The position numbers and the translations under genes were made by a program. DNA of 5,301 nucleotides from Ruminococcus sp. UBA3387 (GTDB taxonomy: Bacteria > Bacillota > Clostridia > Oscillospirales > Ruminococcaceae), in assembly GCA_002358895.1 (NCBI GenBank), contig DEPR01000001.1, forward strand, positions 15,566 to 20,866, given 5' to 3'. The notes beneath the pieces are model-generated. The model had not been told where the DNA came from, did not search any database, and was given only the letters and a program-made list of their open reading frames with translations. Position 1 is the first letter of the stretch. Each line of letters opens with the position of its first letter. This document shows, piece by piece, positions 1 through 5,301 of the stretch.

Positions 1-242
1 CCTTCAGCAGCTGCTGCAAGGTTTTCTGCTGTGTCGCCAATGCCGTTGAGTTCTTTGAACCAAAGCTTAGCGTGTTCCTTTTCGTTGTCAGCTGTTTTGA
101 GGAAAAGAGCAGCAATCTGTTCAAATCCCTCTTTCTTTGCCTTTGAAGCAAAATATGTATATTTGTTTCTTGCCTGAGATTCACCGGCAAATGCTGCTTC
201 AAGGTTCTTTTCTGTCTGTGTTCCGGCGTATTTGTTAGCCAT
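1..242 (-). CDS. rbr: Rubrerythrin, N-terminal part (cut by window edge)
   Basis: Rubrerythrin is a cytoplasmic non-haem diiron protein that reduces hydrogen peroxide in anaerobes, taking electrons through a C-terminal rubredoxin-like domain. Eighty full codons are visible, beginning MANKYAGTQTEKNLEAAFAG. The ferritin-like diiron domain is recognisable: E21 in GESQARNKY is the first-helix iron ligand, and E54 with H57 in NEKEHAKLW forms the ExxH motif of the second helix. These match the known ligand layout of rubrerythrins, shifted by one residue from the Desulfovibrio protein. The start is fixed by AGGAGG at 250-255, seven bases before the ATG. The second helix pair and the rubredoxin domain lie outside the window, so a short form lacking the rubredoxin domain cannot be excluded. 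The gene is transcribed divergently from the ZIP transporter gene. Confidence 0.95.
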   Translation of the reverse strand, partial: MANKYAGTQTEKNLEAAFAGESQARNKYTYFASKAKKEGFEQIAALFLKTADNEKEHAKLWFKELNGIGDTAENLAAAAE

Positions 243-288
243 AATAATACCTCCTGAGAATATATTTGAAGAACAATCTTCTACGGTT

Positions 289-317
289 AGTATAGCATAG
301 TTTTTTGAATATAGCAA
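289..317 (-). promoter_or_regulatory. Probable sigma-A promoter of rubrerythrin gene
   Basis: On the minus strand, a -35-like TTGCTA (312-317) and a -10 TATACT (289-294) are separated by 17 bases. TG one base before the -10 makes it an extended -10 element. The predicted start of transcription near 282 gives a leader of about 40 bases. A small dyad, GAAGA-ACAA-TCTTC (268-281), sits just after the predicted start and could be an operator or chance. I see no good PerR-type box. Confidence 0.6.
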
Positions 318-353
318 GAGTTTTAATATAAAAATTAAATGGAAAACAGAGAA

Positions 354-411
354 AAATGTGTCATATAAATGTGAGTCAGCATAATGTGTATTGTGTCGAA
401 ATATATAGACA
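354..411 (+). promoter_or_regulatory. Possible control region of ZIP gene: TGTG repeats and a dyad
   Basis: The spacer before the transporter gene carries AAATGTGTCA (354-363), AAATGTGAGTCA (367-378), AATGTG (383-388) and TTGTGTC (391-397). It also has a dyad, TGTC (394-397) and GACA (408-411) around a 10-base A/T centre, extendable to 6 bp with one mismatch. A weak promoter reading is GTGTCA (358-363) and CATAAT (380-385) with 16 bases between. No known metal-regulator box (MntR, Zur, Fur, PerR) is recognised, so function is inference from position. Confidence 0.25.
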
Positions 412-423
412 TAACATATTATG

Positions 424-429
424 AAAGGA
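424..429 (+). promoter_or_regulatory. Ribosome binding site that sets the ZIP start at 439
   Basis: AAAGGA lies nine bases before the ATG at 439. An in-frame ATG at 421 has no Shine-Dalgarno sequence before it and itself lies against this site, so the shorter reading is preferred. Confidence 0.75.
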
Positions 430-438
430 CATATTTAT

Positions 439-1230
439 ATGAATAGTGTACTGTTGGCAGCAGCAGGAACAGGCTTTACATTTTTAATGACAACTCTTGG
501 TGCTGCCGTTGTGTTTTTTATGAAGAAGGATAAAAGCTCAGAAAAAATTGAACGGATTTTTCTGGGATTTGCAGCAGGTGTAATGATTGCGGCATCTGTC
601 TGGAGTCTGCTTATTCCTGCTATCGAAAAAGCCGAGGAGCTCGGAAAAATCGGCTGGATTCCCGCAGGTGGAGGATTTGTGCTGGGAGTGCTGTTTTTAA
701 TGGCACTTGATAAGCTTTTGCCTTATTTCCACCCGGGTCTGGACAGGGAAAAAGGTGTTGAAAACGGGCTAAAAAAATCCTCTATGCTCGTGTTTGCTGT
801 AACTTTGCATAACATCCCCGAGGGTATGGCAGTGGGGCTGGCATTTTCCTTGGCTGTGCAGGATAACAGTAATGTACTGCTGGCAGCAGCCTTTGCCCTT
901 GCAATGGGTATCGGAATACAAAACTTCCCCGAAGGAGCAGCTATCTCTCTGCCACTGAGACAAAGTGGCTATAGCAGAAGAAAATCCTTTTTGTATGGTA
1001 TGATGTCAGGACTGGTTGAGCCGATTTTTGGTATACTTACCGTGCTGATAGCAGGTGCAGTTGTTCCTCTTATGCCTTGGCTGCTTGCCTTTGCAGCAGG
1101 AGCTATGCTCTATGTGGTGGTAGAAGAGCTTATTCCGGAAGCCCATCTGGGGGACTATCCTCATCTGGGAACCTTTGGCGTGATGATAGGCTTTCTTATA
1201 ATGATGACCCTTGACGTTGCACTTGGATAA
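439..1230 (+). CDS. ZIP family divalent metal transporter, GufA type
   Basis: This is an inner-membrane ZIP transporter that probably brings Zn2+ or a similar divalent metal (Mn2+, Fe2+) into the cytoplasm. The product is 263 residues from the ATG at 439, a normal length for the family. About eight hydrophobic segments are visible, near residues 4-28, 39-60, 72-93, 114-138, 146-173, 182-203, 208-228 and 243-263. The binuclear metal site is intact: HNIPEG in segment 4 (H124, N125, E128), QNFPEG in segment 5 (Q161, N162, E165) and E194 in GLVEPIFG of segment 6. Glutamine at the start of the segment 5 motif is typical of the GufA/ZIP11 branch rather than of ZupT. The loop between segments 3 and 4 is short and not histidine-rich. 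The metal cannot be told from sequence. The gene has its own control region and diverges from rubrerythrin. No hairpin terminator follows it. Confidence 0.93.
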   Translation: MNSVLLAAAGTGFTFLMTTLGAAVVFFMKKDKSSEKIERIFLGFAAGVMIAASVWSLLIPAIEKAEELGKIGWIPAGGGFVLGVLFLMALDKLLPYFHPGLDREKGVENGLKKSSMLVFAVTLHNIPEGMAVGLAFSLAVQDNSNVLLAAAFALAMGIGIQNFPEGAAISLPLRQSGYSRRKSFLYGMMSGLVEPIFGILTVLIAGAVVPLMPWLLAFAAGAMLYVVVEELIPEAHLGDYPHLGTFGVMIGFLIMMTLDVALG

Positions 1231-1253
1231 TTGTGGCTTTATAGAAAAAATCA

Positions 1254-1282
1254 TTGTGCTTTGCTTAGTTTTATGGTATAAT
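1254..1282 (+). promoter_or_regulatory. Probable sigma-A promoter of amylase-peptidase operon
   Basis: A perfect -10 TATAAT (1277-1282) is preceded by TGG, making an extended -10. The -35-like TTGTGC (1254-1259) is poor but lies at the standard 17-base distance. Transcription should start near 1289, leaving a leader of about 28 bases. No terminator separates it from the ZIP gene, so some read-through from upstream is likely. Confidence 0.7.
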
Positions 1283-1301
1283 AAAGTTAACATTTTAAGC
1301 G

Positions 1302-1307
1302 AAAGGA
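1302..1307 (+). promoter_or_regulatory. Ribosome binding site that sets the amylase start at 1317
   Basis: AAAGGA ends nine bases before the ATG at 1317. The in-frame ATG at 1308 touches this site directly and could not be read from it, so translation should begin at MWAYESVFYQ. Confidence 0.75.
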
Positions 1308-1316
1308 ATGATAATA

Positions 1317-2624
1317 ATGTGGGCATATGAAAGTGTGTTTTATCAGATTTATCCATTGGGCTTTTGTGGTGCACCATTTGAAAACGAAGGTGAAAAACAG
1401 AGCAGAATTTTAAAGGTAAAGGATTGGATTCCTCATATAAAGAAGCTTGGCTGTAATGCTATATATTTTTCACCTGTGTTTGAGTCGGATACCCACGGCT
1501 ATAACACAAGGGACTATAGTAAAATTGATTGCCGTTTAGGTGAGAATAAGGATTTTGCCGAGGTTTGTAAAGCACTCCACGATAATGGAATAAAAGTTGT
1601 GCTGGACGGCGTTTTCAATCACGTCGGAAGAGGCTTCTGGGCGTTTCAGGACGTGCTGAAAAATCGTGAGAACTCAAGATATAAAGATTGGTTTAATATT
1701 AATTTTAGTGGCAATTCCAATTATAACGACGGCCTCTGGTATGAAGGCTGGGAAGGCTATTATGACCTTGTTAAGCTGAATTTGCACAATCCTGAGGTGG
1801 TAAATCATATCTTTGAGTGCGTAAAAGGCTGGGTTGAGGAGTTCGATATCGACGGATTGCGTCTTGATGTGGCATATTGCCTTGATTTTGATTTCCTCAA
1901 GAATCTGCGTAATATGTGCAAATCATTGAAAGATGATTTCTTCTTGTTGGGTGAACTTTTGCACGGCGACTATTCCCGTTGGGTGAATTGCGATATGCTC
2001 GACAGTGCCACAAACTATGAGTGCTATAAGGGGCTGTATTCCAGCTTTAATTGTATGAATATGTTTGAAATTTGCCATTCGCTGAAAAATCAGTTCGGAC
2101 CTGAGAACTGGTGCAGATACCGTGGAATGCATCTCCTGAGCTTTGTGGATAACCACGACGTCTCAAGAATTGCATCTGTACTTGCAAATGAGAAGCACCT
2201 GTCTCTGGTCTATGCATTGATGTTCGGTATGCCTGGTATCCCTTGTGTTTATTACGGCTCAGAATGGGGTACAAAAGCCGATAAGAGCCAGGGCGACCCT
2301 GCATTGAGAGTGTCATTTGAAAAGCCTGAGTGGAATGAGCTGACAGACTGGATATCAAAGCTTGCGAAAGCTCATAGAGAGTCAAAAGCACTCTGCCACG
2401 GTGCATTGAAAGTACCTGTGCTGACAAATAAGCAGTGTATAGTGGAACGTGAATTTGAGGGCGAGCGTGTGTTTGTTGCCGTGAATGCCGATGACCGGCC
2501 GTTTACAGCACATTTTGATGCAGGTTGTGGCAGGGCAGTTGACCTTATTACAGGTGAATGGCACGACTTCGGTGGAGGAAGTGAACTGCCACCATATTCA
2601 GCGTATTTCTGGAAATGCGAATGA
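1317..2624 (+). CDS. GH13 alpha-amylase family glycoside hydrolase, cytoplasmic
   Basis: The product is a 435-residue retaining glycosidase of family GH13 that should cleave alpha-1,4 (or 1,6) bonds of maltodextrins. All the conserved regions of the (beta/alpha)8 barrel are present: region I DGVFNH (D97-H102), region V LVKLN (151-155), region II GLRLDVAY with nucleophile D184, region III GELLH with acid/base E213, and region IV FVDNHD with stabiliser D281. The barrel ends with GIPCVYYGSEWG, and a beta-sandwich domain follows to the C-terminus. LVKLN recalls the MPKLN signature of the neopullulanase/cyclomaltodextrinase group, but there is no N-terminal CBM34-type domain. There is no signal peptide, so it likely acts on imported oligosaccharides in the cytoplasm. 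Exact substrate is not determinable; trehalose- or sucrose-type activity is less likely but possible. It is the first gene of a probable two-gene operon. Confidence 0.93.
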   Translation: MWAYESVFYQIYPLGFCGAPFENEGEKQSRILKVKDWIPHIKKLGCNAIYFSPVFESDTHGYNTRDYSKIDCRLGENKDFAEVCKALHDNGIKVVLDGVFNHVGRGFWAFQDVLKNRENSRYKDWFNINFSGNSNYNDGLWYEGWEGYYDLVKLNLHNPEVVNHIFECVKGWVEEFDIDGLRLDVAYCLDFDFLKNLRNMCKSLKDDFFLLGELLHGDYSRWVNCDMLDSATNYECYKGLYSSFNCMNMFEICHSLKNQFGPENWCRYRGMHLLSFVDNHDVSRIASVLANEKHLSLVYALMFGMPGIPCVYYGSEWGTKADKSQGDPALRVSFEKPEWNELTDWISKLAKAHRESKALCHGALKVPVLTNKQCIVEREFEGERVFVAVNADDRPFTAHFDAGCGRAVDLITGEWHDFGGGSELPPYSAYFWKCE

Positions 2625-2645
2625 TAACTGTTTCGAGGTGTAAGT

Positions 2646-3272
2646 ATGTTTACTCTCAGAGAAGGCTTTACAGCTGAGAATATTCCTTTTGAAGTGGAAC
2701 AGAAAATAACAGGCGTATCCTATCATAAAAATGATAGGATACAGTTGTCTGATTTGGCATATCTCAATGTCCGATATATTAATTTCAATGGCGAAAAGTG
2801 TAACGGTGAACTGATTTGCAATAAAAAGATAGCAAAAGAAATGCTTGAGATATTTTCAGAGCTTTTTGAAAATAAATATCTTATTGAGAAAATCAGACTT
2901 GTGGACGAGTATGACGCAGACGACGATAAGGTTATGACAGATAATAATTCCTCCTGCTTCAATTACAGAACTATTGCAGATACCGATGTGATTTCAATGC
3001 ACGGTATGGGACTGGCTGTGGATATAAATCCATTGTATAATCCTTATATCGTGGGAGAAAAAATAATGCCGGTGGCATCAAAACCTTATGCAGACAGAAC
3101 AAAAGATTTTCAGCATAAAATCGATGAACAGGATTTGTGTTATAGGATTTTCACAAAATATGGCTGGAAATGGGGAGGCCATTGGAAAAATTCAAAGGAT
3201 TATCAGCATTTTTTTAAGCCTGAAAAGGGAATAAAAAGAATTATCAGTAAAATTAAACGGGTTGTTCATTAA
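2646..3272 (+). CDS. M15 family zinc metallopeptidase (DD-carboxypeptidase/endolysin-like), leaderless
   Basis: The 208-residue product is a zinc peptidase of family M15, whose members cut peptidoglycan stem peptides or their precursors (D-Ala-D-Ala carboxypeptidases, L-Ala-D-Glu endopeptidases, VanX dipeptidases). Visible motifs are NNSSCFNYR (residues 100-108, substrate-binding strand), SMHGMGLAVDIN with zinc ligands H119 and D126, and GGHWKNSKDYQHFF with the DxxH pair D185 and zinc ligand H188. The domain appears complete from about residue 35 to 191, followed by a basic tail. There is no signal peptide or membrane segment, and the stop at 2625-2627 in this frame rules out a longer N-terminus. 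GAGGTG (2635-2640) five bases before the ATG is the ribosome site. The 21-base gap from the amylase gene and the lack of a promoter between them suggest one transcript. Substrate specificity is unknown. Confidence 0.88.
   Translation: MFTLREGFTAENIPFEVEQKITGVSYHKNDRIQLSDLAYLNVRYINFNGEKCNGELICNKKIAKEMLEIFSELFENKYLIEKIRLVDEYDADDDKVMTDNNSSCFNYRTIADTDVISMHGMGLAVDINPLYNPYIVGEKIMPVASKPYADRTKDFQHKIDEQDLCYRIFTKYGWKWGGHWKNSKDYQHFFKPEKGIKRIISKIKRVVH
2715..2742 (+). repeat. Perfect 12-bp inverted repeat (hairpin) inside M15 peptidase gene
   Basis: GTATCCTATCAT (2715-2726) is followed by AAAA (2727-2730) and its exact reverse complement (2731-2742). The repeat lies in codons 24-33 of the peptidase gene (VSYHKNDRIQ). 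A stem this long and exact with a 4-base loop is unlikely by chance in a window this size. No T-run follows, so it is not a standard intrinsic terminator. It could slow ribosomes, mark an RNA processing site in the two-gene transcript, or bind a protein as DNA. Confidence 0.85.
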
Positions 3273-3285
3273 AAATTATCATTTG

Positions 3286-3314
3286 TTGACATATATGATT
3301 AATAGATTTATAAT
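3286..3314 (+). promoter_or_regulatory. Consensus sigma-A promoter of CAP protein gene
   Basis: TTGACA (3286-3291) and TATAAT (3309-3314) both match the consensus exactly and are 17 bases apart. Transcription should start near 3321. The following ribosome site is GGGGAGG (3334-3340), eight bases before a GTG start. This makes the CAP gene an independent unit that is likely strongly expressed in vegetative cells unless repressed. Confidence 0.9.
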
Positions 3315-3348
3315 ATAAGTATAAAATGTTCAAGGGGAGGAAACTAAA

Positions 3349-4920
3349 GTGTATAGAAATATGTTTAAAAAAGTAATTTCTGCCTTAACAGCAGTAGCCG
3401 TAATGTCTGCGTTCAGCCTTTCCGCAGGAGCGTATGGACTTAATAATCCTACACAGGAGCAGATTGTGGCTAAGTATAACCAGCTTTCATTCAGCAGCGG
3501 TGAGCCTGTTACATTTGATGAGGACTATTCTATAAATAGCCCCTATGTGGCAGGAAAACTTTCAGCTGAATCAATGACAAACGGACTTAATGCGTTGAAC
3601 TTCTGCAGATATGTAGCAGGCCTGCCGTCTGACGTAACATTAAAGAGTGAGTATAATACATATACCCAGCACGCAAGTGTGCTTATGGAAAAGAATAACG
3701 TGCTTTCCCATTATCCCACACAGCCAAGCGATATGGCAGACGATTTTTATAATCTGGGTTATTATGGCTCAAGCCATAGCAATATCGCAAGTGGATATTC
3801 AAACCTTGCGTCAGCAATTACAGCAGGATATATGGAGGATACAGACGAAACAAATATAACAAAACTTGGCCATAGACGATGGATTTTGAATCCGTCAATG
3901 CTTTATACAGGCTTTGGCTTTGCAAACAGATATTCTGCAATGTATTCCTTTGATAATTCAAGAACTGAAAAGTTTACAGGCGACTATATCTGCTGGCCTG
4001 CAAAGAATATGCCTTATGAGCTGTATTGTGCAAACGATATGGGTTATGCATTTTCAGTAACCCTGGGCGATTCCTATGATACGCCATCACTTTCTAAGGT
4101 GAAAGTAACGGTAAAATCAAAATTGCAGAATAAAACCTGGAATCTGACATCTGCAAATAACGGTACTGATTATTCCAATTACCTGAATGTTGATAACGGT
4201 GGATATGGAATGAAAAAGTGTATCATCTTTAATGTAGGAGCGTTTGAGGAAAATGACGTGGTTACCGTTACAGTTAAAGGTATATATAAAAATGGCGTGG
4301 AAACTCCTATTACATATGATGTGAACTTTTTCAGTATGTTTAATGAAAATGACTATGGTTTTGAACAAGAAAGCTATGATATAAAAATCGGTGAACAAAA
4401 GAAAATCAAGGTTAATCTTAACCCTGTGTCAGGAGAAATCACAGGTTATAAGTGGTCTGGTGTGGGACTTGGCGAAATATCAATAGATGGAAGTTATGTA
4501 ACCGTAACAGCAGGTAGCAATACTGGTAAAACTACCTTGCAGGTTAGAGTAGGGGATAAGTGGTACAGTACTGATATTTATAATGTGAATTATACACAGC
4601 TTGAGGGTAAAATCTATTATCAGGAAAAGCTGGACGAAAATCTTATAAGATTTGTTGCTGAAGTCGATATTGAGGATATACAGCAGGCAGAAAGTGGCGA
4701 GTATGTTATCCATTATAATGATGAGAAGATTGATATAGTCGAAATATCCTGTGCATACCGTTCAGTATATGCCGACGGAAGGGTCGTAAGTGCACCTGAA
4801 GGGAAGTGTTTTGTGCTTACAAAGCAGTATTCAGGCTATGGATATGACGATGTGTTCTGTGTTGATATACAGCTGAGCAATTATGATAAGGGATTATCAA
4901 GAGAAGTTATAATTCAATAA
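3349..4920 (+). CDS. Secreted CAP (SCP/PR1) superfamily protein with C-terminal beta domains
   Basis: The 523-residue product is exported. It starts at GTG (3349), placed eight bases after GGGGAGG; the ATG at 3361 is 20 bases away and less likely. Residues 1-28 form a Sec signal peptide: positive N-region with FKK, hydrophobic core, and a probable cut after AGA (26-28). Residues about 75-200 resemble a bacterial CAP domain: LNALNFCRYVAGLP (80-93), QHASVLM (107-113), LSHYP (119-123), SNIASGY (144-150) and HRRWILNPSMLYTGFGFA (175-192). Where classic CAP proteins have GEN, this one has HSN, so the usual metal tetrad seems incomplete. A beta-rich stretch follows to about 330, then an Ig-like (BIG2-like) segment, about 340-415, and an unassigned tail, about 418-523. 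There is no LPXTG, SLH or dockerin motif, so it is likely released or loosely bound to the wall. Function is unknown. Confidence 0.82.
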   Translation: MYRNMFKKVISALTAVAVMSAFSLSAGAYGLNNPTQEQIVAKYNQLSFSSGEPVTFDEDYSINSPYVAGKLSAESMTNGLNALNFCRYVAGLPSDVTLKSEYNTYTQHASVLMEKNNVLSHYPTQPSDMADDFYNLGYYGSSHSNIASGYSNLASAITAGYMEDTDETNITKLGHRRWILNPSMLYTGFGFANRYSAMYSFDNSRTEKFTGDYICWPAKNMPYELYCANDMGYAFSVTLGDSYDTPSLSKVKVTVKSKLQNKTWNLTSANNGTDYSNYLNVDNGGYGMKKCIIFNVGAFEENDVVTVTVKGIYKNGVETPITYDVNFFSMFNENDYGFEQESYDIKIGEQKKIKVNLNPVSGEITGYKWSGVGLGEISIDGSYVTVTAGSNTGKTTLQVRVGDKWYSTDIYNVNYTQLEGKIYYQEKLDENLIRFVAEVDIEDIQQAESGEYVIHYNDEKIDIVEISCAYRSVYADGRVVSAPEGKCFVLTKQYSGYGYDDVFCVDIQLSNYDKGLSREVIIQ

Positions 4921-4927
4921 GTAAGTA

Positions 4928-4959
4928 AAAAGTCGTCGGACTATTGCCCGACGACTTTT
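4928..4959. terminator. Bidirectional intrinsic terminator between CAP and SASP genes
   Basis: A 12-bp perfect stem, AAAAGTCGTCGG (4928-4939) with its complement (4948-4959), encloses an 8-base loop. On the plus strand the T-run TTTTATTTT follows the GC-rich part; on the minus strand TTTTT follows it. It begins seven bases after the CAP stop and lies 11 bases past the SASP stop, so it serves both converging genes. Confidence 0.92.
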
Positions 4960-4970
4960 ATTTTCAGCAA

Positions 4971-5171
4971 TTACTGCTGGTTGCTGTTGTTACCCTGGTT
5001 CTTGTATGAGTCGATCATCTTCTTAACCATCTGACCGCCTACTGAACCTGCTTCACGAGATGTGAGGTCGCCGTTGTAACCCTTCTTGAGGTTTACACCA
5101 ACTTCGTTTGCAGCTTCCATCTTGAATCTTTCAAGAGTCTGTCTGCCCTGATCTGAAGTAATTCCTTTCAT
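4971..5171 (-). CDS. Alpha/beta-type small acid-soluble spore protein (SASP)
   Basis: This 66-residue protein coats DNA in the forespore, holding it in an A-like form that resists UV and heat, and is degraded to amino acids at germination. The family signature is clear: EVGVNLKKGYNGDLTSREAG (residues 23-42) followed by SVGGQMVKKMI (43-53), the two DNA-binding helices. The start at 5171 is set by AAAGGAG (5180-5186) eight bases before the ATG. Reading further upstream in the same frame would add 32 residues unlike the family. The site where GPR protease cuts other members aligns with EAANE (19-23), with alanine where most have a larger hydrophobic residue. The C-terminal tail is rich in Asn and Gln. 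Length fits the family (about 60-75). The gene is monocistronic and shows that the organism or its recent ancestors sporulate. Confidence 0.96.
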   Translation of the reverse strand: MKGITSDQGRQTLERFKMEAANEVGVNLKKGYNGDLTSREAGSVGGQMVKKMIDSYKNQGNNSNQQ

Positions 5172-5212
5172 TTTTAACACTCCTTTTCTTTTTTTGATTG
5201 GGTTTGCTATAT

Positions 5213-5242
5213 TATTATGTGATCGGATACGACAAATATCAA
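5213..5242 (-). promoter_or_regulatory. Possible forespore sigma (SigG-type) promoter of SASP gene
   Basis: On the minus strand CATAATA (5213-5219) matches the CATnnTA -10 of SigG/SigF promoters. TTGATA (5237-5242) lies 17 bases upstream and only loosely resembles the -35. The predicted leader is about 35 bases. SASP genes are known to depend on SigG, which supports the reading; the -35 match alone would not. Confidence 0.5.
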
Positions 5243-5301
5243 AGGTAATATTTTCGATAGAGACCAATATTTTAATTTTTTTAAACCAATAAATTGTTTG
5301 C

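Noticed and set aside
421..438. Longer N-terminus for the ZIP transporter starting at ATG 421
   Set aside because: No Shine-Dalgarno sequence precedes 421, while AAAGGA is ideally placed for ATG 439, and the extra residues MKGHIY are not family-like.
1006..1377. Minus-strand open frame opposite the end of the ZIP gene and the start of the amylase gene
   Set aside because: It overlaps two well-supported genes, has no ribosome site, and its translation resembles no protein; it is a shadow frame. The other antisense frames inside the ZIP, amylase, peptidase and CAP genes were rejected for the same reason.
3647..3859. A second plus-strand open frame inside the CAP gene
   Set aside because: It lies wholly within a gene with clear domain motifs in another frame, and has no start signal of its own.
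4928..4959. The hairpin after the CAP gene as an attachment site or repeat element
   Set aside because: The GC-rich stem flanked by T-runs on both sides between converging genes is fully explained as a bidirectional terminator.
5172..5267. A 98-residue version of the spore protein starting at 5267
   Set aside because: The added 32 residues do not look like any SASP, and the clear ribosome site AAAGGAG lies inside that stretch, pointing to the start at 5171.
5243..5301. Possible further gene or element at the right edge
   Set aside because: The stretch is A/T-rich with no ribosome site, open frame, dyad or promoter I could support; it may be part of the spacer to a neighbouring gene outside the window.

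Overview
The window looks like chromosome from an anaerobic, endospore-forming Gram-positive bacterium of the class Clostridia. Three things point that way: a rubrerythrin gene (oxidative-stress protein of anaerobes), an alpha/beta-type small acid-soluble spore protein, and strong Shine-Dalgarno sites with sigma-A-like promoters in A/T-rich spacers. The genes resemble those of Ruminococcus/Lachnospiraceae-type gut bacteria, but that narrower placement is only an impression. There is no sign of a mobile element, CRISPR array, tRNA or rRNA.

Layout from left to right. (1) Minus strand, 1-242: the N-terminal 80 codons of rubrerythrin, cut by the window edge. (2) A 196-base divergent spacer holds the rubrerythrin promoter on the minus strand and, on the plus strand, a poorly defined control region with several TGTG repeats and a small dyad. 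(3) Plus strand, 439-1230: a ZIP metal transporter of the GufA type. (4) Plus strand, 1317-2624: a cytoplasmic GH13 alpha-amylase-family enzyme with its own extended -10 promoter, followed 21 bases later by (5) 2646-3272, a leaderless M15 zinc peptidase, probably in the same transcript. The 5' end of the peptidase gene carries a perfect 12-bp hairpin. (6) Plus strand, 3349-4920: a secreted CAP-superfamily protein starting at GTG and preceded by a textbook TTGACA-17-TATAAT promoter. (7) A hairpin with T-runs on both sides, which should end transcription in both directions. (8) Minus strand, 4971-5171: a 66-residue spore DNA-binding protein with a possible forespore-sigma promoter. The last 59 bases (5243-5301) are A/T-rich and show nothing I can name.

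The genes do not form one pathway. The rubrerythrin/ZIP pair may share metal or redox control (inference from divergent layout only). The amylase and M15 peptidase are probably co-transcribed but have no obvious biochemical link. The CAP protein and the SASP gene are independent units converging on one terminator. I see no convincing undescribed system. The items most worth a second look are the intragenic hairpin in the peptidase gene, the absence of an export signal on that peptidase, and the unassigned C-terminal part of the CAP protein.
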